Shown here: piece by piece, positions 8,132-11,305 of the stretch
Position numbering within the stretch: position 1 is the stretch's first letter
Layout: each line of letters starts with the position of its first letter
Source: Pseudomonadota bacterium
GTDB taxonomy: Bacteria; Pseudomonadota; Gammaproteobacteria; Acidiferrobacterales; UBA6901
Assembly: GCA_021785795.1 (NCBI GenBank)
Contig: JAJYEK010000110.1
Location: forward strand, 1-11,305
Length of the DNA stretch: 11,305 nucleotides
Direction: 5' to 3'
Position numbers and translations under genes: made by a program
Notes under the pieces: model-generated
Databases searched by the model: none
What the model was told of the DNA's origin: nothing
The model's input: only the letters and a program-made list of their open reading frames with translations

Positions 8132-8968
8132 ATGGAGAAAGAACAGGCTATCCGCATCTTCGAGTCCTTTTCCTCCGCGGTGCGGCTCGATATCTATCGG
8201 TTGCTGGTGCGCGAAAGCCCGGAAGGGTTGGTCGCCGGGCAGATCGGGGCCGCGTTGGGTCTGGCATCCAACAAGGCCTCTTTTCACTTAAAGGAAATGA
8301 CCTATGCGGGACTACTGACTGTGACCGCCGAGGGGCGATTCCAGCGTTACCGGGCGCAGCTTGCCCTCGTACAGGATCTGATCGCCTTTTTGACGGCGGA
8401 ATGCTGTGCCGGACATCCCGACCGGTGCTTTATTGCGCCAAGCCCCTTTCTGAAGGAGATCACTATGGTCTCCGTGGAACGCAAACCCATGAATATTCTT
8501 TTTCTGTGTACCGGCAATTCCTGCCGCTCCGTTCTGGCTGAGGCCGTTTTCCGGCATTTGGCGCCGCCGGGTTTTCAGGCCATGAGCGCAGGCAGTCACC
8601 CGACCGGTTTTGTGCATCCGCGGGCCCTCGCGCTCCTGGAGCGCGAAGGCATCGCGACCCGTGGTCTGCACAGCAAATCCTGGGAGGCCCTTCCCCTCGT
8701 TCCAGACATCGTCATCACGCTCTGTGCGAGTGCCGCAGGCGAGACCTGTCCTGCTTACATGGGGCCTGCTCTGCGCGCCCATTGGGGCGTGGATGACCCC
8801 GCGCACGCAACCGGCAGTGAGGCGGAGAAGGATAAGGCGTTTCGCGATGCCTATCGAATCATCCGCTGGCGCATAGAGGCCTTTCTGGCTTTACCCCGGG
8901 CGGACCTCGAGCCGGATCGTGGCCGCCTGCAGGCGGCCCTCGATAGTATTGGCGAGCGCGTGGCATAA
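8132..8968 (+). CDS. arsRC: ArsR-ArsC fusion: arsenite-sensing repressor joined to arsenate reductase
   Basis: A 278-residue protein of two families. Residues 1-90 are an ArsR/SmtB winged-helix repressor (RLDIYRLLVRESPEGLVAGQ, then ALGLASNKASFHLKEM, with the wing GRFQRYRA). The likely As(III) site is Cys91-Cys92-x6-Cys99 just after it, as in the C-terminal site of the Acidithiobacillus ferrooxidans repressor rather than the helix-3 site of plasmid R773. Residues 120-278 are a low-molecular-weight phosphatase-fold arsenate reductase: ILFLCTGNSCRS gives Cys126, Cys131 and Arg132, and ITLCASAAGETCP gives the relay cysteines Cys198 and Cys206. DDPA (221-224) holds the likely general acid. This type is usually recharged by thioredoxin. 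No stop separates the halves, and Met112 has its own ribosome binding site. The first ATG lacks a good one. It leads the ars operon; arsD starts 40 bases later. Confidence 0.93.
   Translation: MEKEQAIRIFESFSSAVRLDIYRLLVRESPEGLVAGQIGAALGLASNKASFHLKEMTYAGLLTVTAEGRFQRYRAQLALVQDLIAFLTAECCAGHPDRCFIAPSPFLKEITMVSVERKPMNILFLCTGNSCRSVLAEAVFRHLAPPGFQAMSAGSHPTGFVHPRALALLEREGIATRGLHSKSWEALPLVPDIVITLCASAAGETCPAYMGPALRAHWGVDDPAHATGSEAEKDKAFRDAYRIIRWRIEAFLALPRADLEPDRGRLQAALDSIGERVA
8453..8467 (+). promoter_or_regulatory. Internal ribosome binding site and ATG at the ArsC half of the fusion
   Basis: AAGGAG (8453-8458) lies six bases before an in-frame ATG (8465-8467), codon 112 of the fusion. It is a better ribosome binding site than the one before the first ATG. 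It falls exactly in the linker between repressor and reductase domains, where a separate arsC would start. It may allow free ArsC to be made, or be a relic of two genes that merged. Confidence 0.5.
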
Positions 8969-9008
8969 CGCACGATAGCGTCACTCTGGAACAGTGAGGA
9001 GTCAACTT

Positions 9009-9368
9009 ATGAAAACCATTCAAATCTACGATCCGGCTCTGTGTTGCAGTACTGGCGTGTGCGGGGTCGAGGTCGATCAGGCGTTGGTGAGTTTCGCAGC
9101 CGACGTGGAGTGGGCCAGGGGCAACGGCGCCCGTATCGAGCGCTTTAATCTCGCCCAGCAGCCCATGGCCTTCGCGGAGAACGCCAGCGTCAAGGAGTTC
9201 CTTGAGCGTTCGGGACAAGACGCCTTGCCCTTGATCCTGGTCGACGGTGCGGTGGCCCTGGCCGGTCGTTATCCGCGTCGTGCCGAGCTCGCGCGCTGGG
9301 CGGATATCACGCAGTCCGCGCCCGAAGACAAGTCGCCGGGATGTTGTTCAGGCGGCTGCTGCGGCTGA
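9009..9368 (+). CDS. arsD: Arsenite metallochaperone ArsD
   Basis: Cytosolic chaperone that takes As(III) or Sb(III), probably from small thiols, and passes it to ArsA, raising that ATPase's affinity; it is also a weak repressor in R773. The 119 residues compare with 120 in R773. The essential As-binding trio is Cys12, Cys13 and Cys18 in DPALCCSTGVCGVEVD. Two further vicinal pairs close the protein in GCCSGGCCG (Cys112-113 and Cys117-118); in R773 these pairs were linked to sensing. LPLILVDGAVALAGRYP (73-89) is the conserved thioredoxin-fold core. ATG was chosen because GAGGAG (8996-9001) lies seven bases before it; a GTG at 8994 would overlap that site. It is 40 bases after arsRC and 14 before arsA. 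Confidence 0.95.
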   Translation: MKTIQIYDPALCCSTGVCGVEVDQALVSFAADVEWARGNGARIERFNLAQQPMAFAENASVKEFLERSGQDALPLILVDGAVALAGRYPRRAELARWADITQSAPEDKSPGCCSGGCCG

Positions 9369-9382
9369 GGGGACGGGGCGTC

Positions 9383-11191
9383 ATGCAATTTCTCAAAGAG
9401 CCGCCGCGTTTTGTGTTCTTCACCGGTAAAGGCGGTGTTGGCAAGACGTCCCTGTCTTGTGCCACCGCCGTCCATCTGGCGGAGCAGGGCAGGCGGGTGC
9501 TCCTTGTCAGTACCGATCCAGCCTCCAATATCGGTCAGGTATTCGGCCAGACCATCGGCAATACGATCACACCGGTCAGCGGGGCACAAGGACTGGATGC
9601 GCTGGAAATCGATCCGCAGGCGGCCGCCGGGGCCTATCGTCAGCGTATTGTCGGCCCGGTGCGGGGTGTGTTGCCGGAAGCCGTCGTCGCGAGTATTGAG
9701 GAACAGCTCTCCGGAGCTTGTACAACAGAGATCGCGGCCTTTGACGAATTTACAGCCCTTTTGACCGACCCCACGCTGACCGGAACCTATCAGCACATCA
9801 TTTTTGATACGGCCCCTACGGGTCACACCATCCGCTTGCTGCAGCTGCCCGGCGCCTGGAGCGGTTTCCTGGAGGCGGGCCAAGGCGATGCTTCGTGTCT
9901 TGGCCCGCTTGCGGGCCTTGAAAAGCAGCGCATTCAGTACAAGGCGGCGGTCGAAGCCTTGGCCAGTCCCTTGTTGACGCGGCTCGTGCTGGTCGCGCGC
10001 CCCCAGCAGGCCGCCCTGCGCGAAGTGGCCCGCACCCGGGAAGAGCTCGCGGCCATTGGCTTTGCGCAGCAGTATCTCGTCATAAATGGCATTCTGCCGG
10101 CTGCCGAAGCTGTCGGTGATCCGCTGGCCGCCGCTCTCTTGCAACGGGAACAGGCGGCACTGAACGCGATCCCCGAAGGCTTGAAGAAACTGCCTCGCGA
10201 CTCTATCCCTCTCAAGGTGTTCAATCTGGTCAGCCTGGACGCGTTACGTCAGTTGTTGACGGACGCGCCATCACCGCTTCAGGTCTGTGGCGACGCACCC
10301 ATCACCGTGGACGAGCCCCGATTGGCGGATCTGGTCGACGACATCGCCGCCGGTGGACAGGGGCTGGTGATGCTGATGGGCAAGGGCGGTGTTGGCAAGA
10401 CCACGCTGGCGGCAGCCATCGCAGTGGAGCTCGCCCGTCGCGGCCTGCCGGTGCATTTGACCACCTCGGATCCGGCGGCTCACCTGACCGAAACCTTGAA
10501 TGCCTCCCTGGATCACCTCACCGTAAGCCGGATCGATCCGCAGGCCGAGACCGCGCGCTATCGCCAGCACGTGCTGGCGACGAAGGGTGCCCAACTCGAT
10601 GCGCAGGGCCGTGCCCTGCTGGAAGAGGATCTGCGCTCCCCCTGCACCGAGGAAATTGCCGTGTTTCAGGCGTTCTCGCGCGTCCTTCATGACGCGGACA
10701 AGAAATTCGTCGTGATGGATACCGCGCCGACCGGACACACTGTGCTTTTGCTCGACGCCGCGGGTGCTTATCATCGTGAAATGACCCGCCAGATGGGCAA
10801 TAGCGGCATGTCTCTCGCAACACCCATGATGCAGTTGCAGAACCCGAAGAAAACGAAGGTTCTCGTTGTGGCACTGGCGGAGACGACACCCGTGCTGGAG
10901 GCCGCCCATCTGCAGGCGGATTTGCGTCGCGCGGGCATCGAACCCTGGGCATGGATCATCAATACCAGTGTGGCTGTCGCTTCTGTCAAGTCCCCCTTGC
11001 TGCGGCAGAGGGCTGTAAGCGAACTACAGGAAATCCATGCGGTGGCAAAGCAATATGCCGTCCGCTACGCGGTGGTTCCGCTGTTAAAAGAAGAGCCGGT
11101 CGGCGCGGAGCGCCTGCGCGCACTCATTCATCCGCAGACTCAAACAGGTGATCCCGTTTATTGTGATTCTGTCGAAGTGCGCGCGGATTGA
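9383..11191 (+). CDS. arsA: Arsenite-stimulated pump ATPase ArsA
   Basis: Cytosolic ATPase that energises the ArsB arsenite pump. The 602 residues (R773: 583) form two homologous halves. The A1 P-loop is TGKGGVGKTS (14-23) and its signal sequence is DTAPTGHT (142-149). The A2 P-loop is MGKGGVGKTT (332-341), with DTAPTGHT at 446-453. The metalloid site is complete: Cys113 (GACTTEIAAF), Cys172 (DASCLGP) and Cys421 (SPCTEEIAVF), matching Cys113, Cys172 and Cys422 of R773, with His148 and His452 in the two DTAPTGHT motifs. ArsA rather than a Get3-like single-domain ATPase is certain from the duplication and these cysteines. The start is placed at the ATG preceding FLKEPPRFVFFTGKGG, the usual family N-terminus; a modest GAGGGG lies ten bases upstream. 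An in-frame ATG at 9341 would overlap arsD. The gene is 14 bases after arsD. Confidence 0.97.
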   Translation: MQFLKEPPRFVFFTGKGGVGKTSLSCATAVHLAEQGRRVLLVSTDPASNIGQVFGQTIGNTITPVSGAQGLDALEIDPQAAAGAYRQRIVGPVRGVLPEAVVASIEEQLSGACTTEIAAFDEFTALLTDPTLTGTYQHIIFDTAPTGHTIRLLQLPGAWSGFLEAGQGDASCLGPLAGLEKQRIQYKAAVEALASPLLTRLVLVARPQQAALREVARTREELAAIGFAQQYLVINGILPAAEAVGDPLAAALLQREQAALNAIPEGLKKLPRDSIPLKVFNLVSLDALRQLLTDAPSPLQVCGDAPITVDEPRLADLVDDIAAGGQGLVMLMGKGGVGKTTLAAAIAVELARRGLPVHLTTSDPAAHLTETLNASLDHLTVSRIDPQAETARYRQHVLATKGAQLDAQGRALLEEDLRSPCTEEIAVFQAFSRVLHDADKKFVVMDTAPTGHTVLLLDAAGAYHREMTRQMGNSGMSLATPMMQLQNPKKTKVLVVALAETTPVLEAAHLQADLRRAGIEPWAWIINTSVAVASVKSPLLRQRAVSELQEIHAVAKQYAVRYAVVPLLKEEPVGAERLRALIHPQTQTGDPVYCDSVEVRAD

Positions 11192-11217
11192 CGGGCTTGC
11201 AGGGGGTTCATCCGGAT

Positions 11218-11257
11218 GGTCCAGAAGCCGCGGTCTCCGGTTCTGTCCGATTGTTTT
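11218..11257 (+). terminator. Terminator-like hairpin after arsA
   Basis: CAGAA-g-CCG (11222-11230) pairs with CGG-TTCTG (11238-11245), with one bulged G and a 7-base loop. An outer GG/CC adds to it (11218-11219 and 11247-11248). The T-rich GATTGTTTT (11249-11257) follows. It begins 27 bases after the arsA stop. The stem is imperfect and the T-run interrupted, so confidence is moderate. If real, the ars operon ends here as arsRC-arsD-arsA. Confidence 0.4.
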
Positions 11258-11305
11258 CCCGGCATTGGTTTGATGTTGTGAGACTGGACAGCGCACGAGA
11301 TCGGA

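Noticed and set aside
9269..10909. Minus-strand frames of 200-290 codons opposite arsA
   Set aside because: They are antisense shadows of arsA; the P-loops, DTAPTGHT motifs and metal-binding cysteines are on the plus strand.

Overview
This 11.3 kb window from a GC-rich bacterium carries two separate heavy-metal resistance modules. A housekeeping sugar gene sits on one side of the first, and long gene-poor stretches lie between them. The merC-merA mercury operon with divergent merR and the ars operon with ArsD/ArsA suggest a proteobacterium from a metal-rich, possibly acidic, habitat. That placement is inference from gene content; no rRNA or other marker gene is present.

Layout, left to right. 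Bases 2-103 look like the tail of a protein gene cut by the window edge. Bases 104-994 have no convincing gene. A sigma70-like promoter (995-1022) precedes a complete class I fructose-bisphosphate aldolase (1121-2164, +). A 430-base gap with a strong hairpin separates it from the convergent mer operon. merA (2598-4241, -) and merC (4267-4701, -) are read leftwards from a textbook MerR-type promoter with a 19-bp spacer (4760-4790). merR (4797-5219, +) is divergent. About 1 kb without a recognisable gene follows, then a 288-aa helical protein with an N-terminal DUF2934-like segment (6285-7151, +). Bases 7152-8131 are decayed DNA. They hold the frameshifted C-terminal part of an MFS transporter gene (7593-7921) and several dyads. 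The right end is the ars operon: an ArsR-ArsC fusion (8132-8968), arsD (9009-9368) and arsA (9383-11191), all +, followed by a terminator-like hairpin.

How the genes work together. MerR represses or activates merCA depending on Hg(II). MerC brings Hg(II) across the inner membrane and MerA reduces it to Hg(0) with NADPH. In the ars operon the ArsR half would sense As(III) and the ArsC half would reduce arsenate. ArsD would hand arsenite to the ArsA ATPase, which normally drives an ArsB-type pump. No pump gene is visible before the window ends.

Most notable points: the ArsR-ArsC fusion has a good internal ribosome binding site and ATG that could also release free ArsC; the ars operon appears to end without its pump; the transporter pseudogene can be restored by four separate one-base insertions; the octamer GGAGTCAA recurs in the leaders of four genes from different transcription units; and the uncharacterised DUF2934-like protein lies between the two metal modules. 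I did not find a clearly new multi-gene system, CRISPR array, RNA gene, transposase or integrase.
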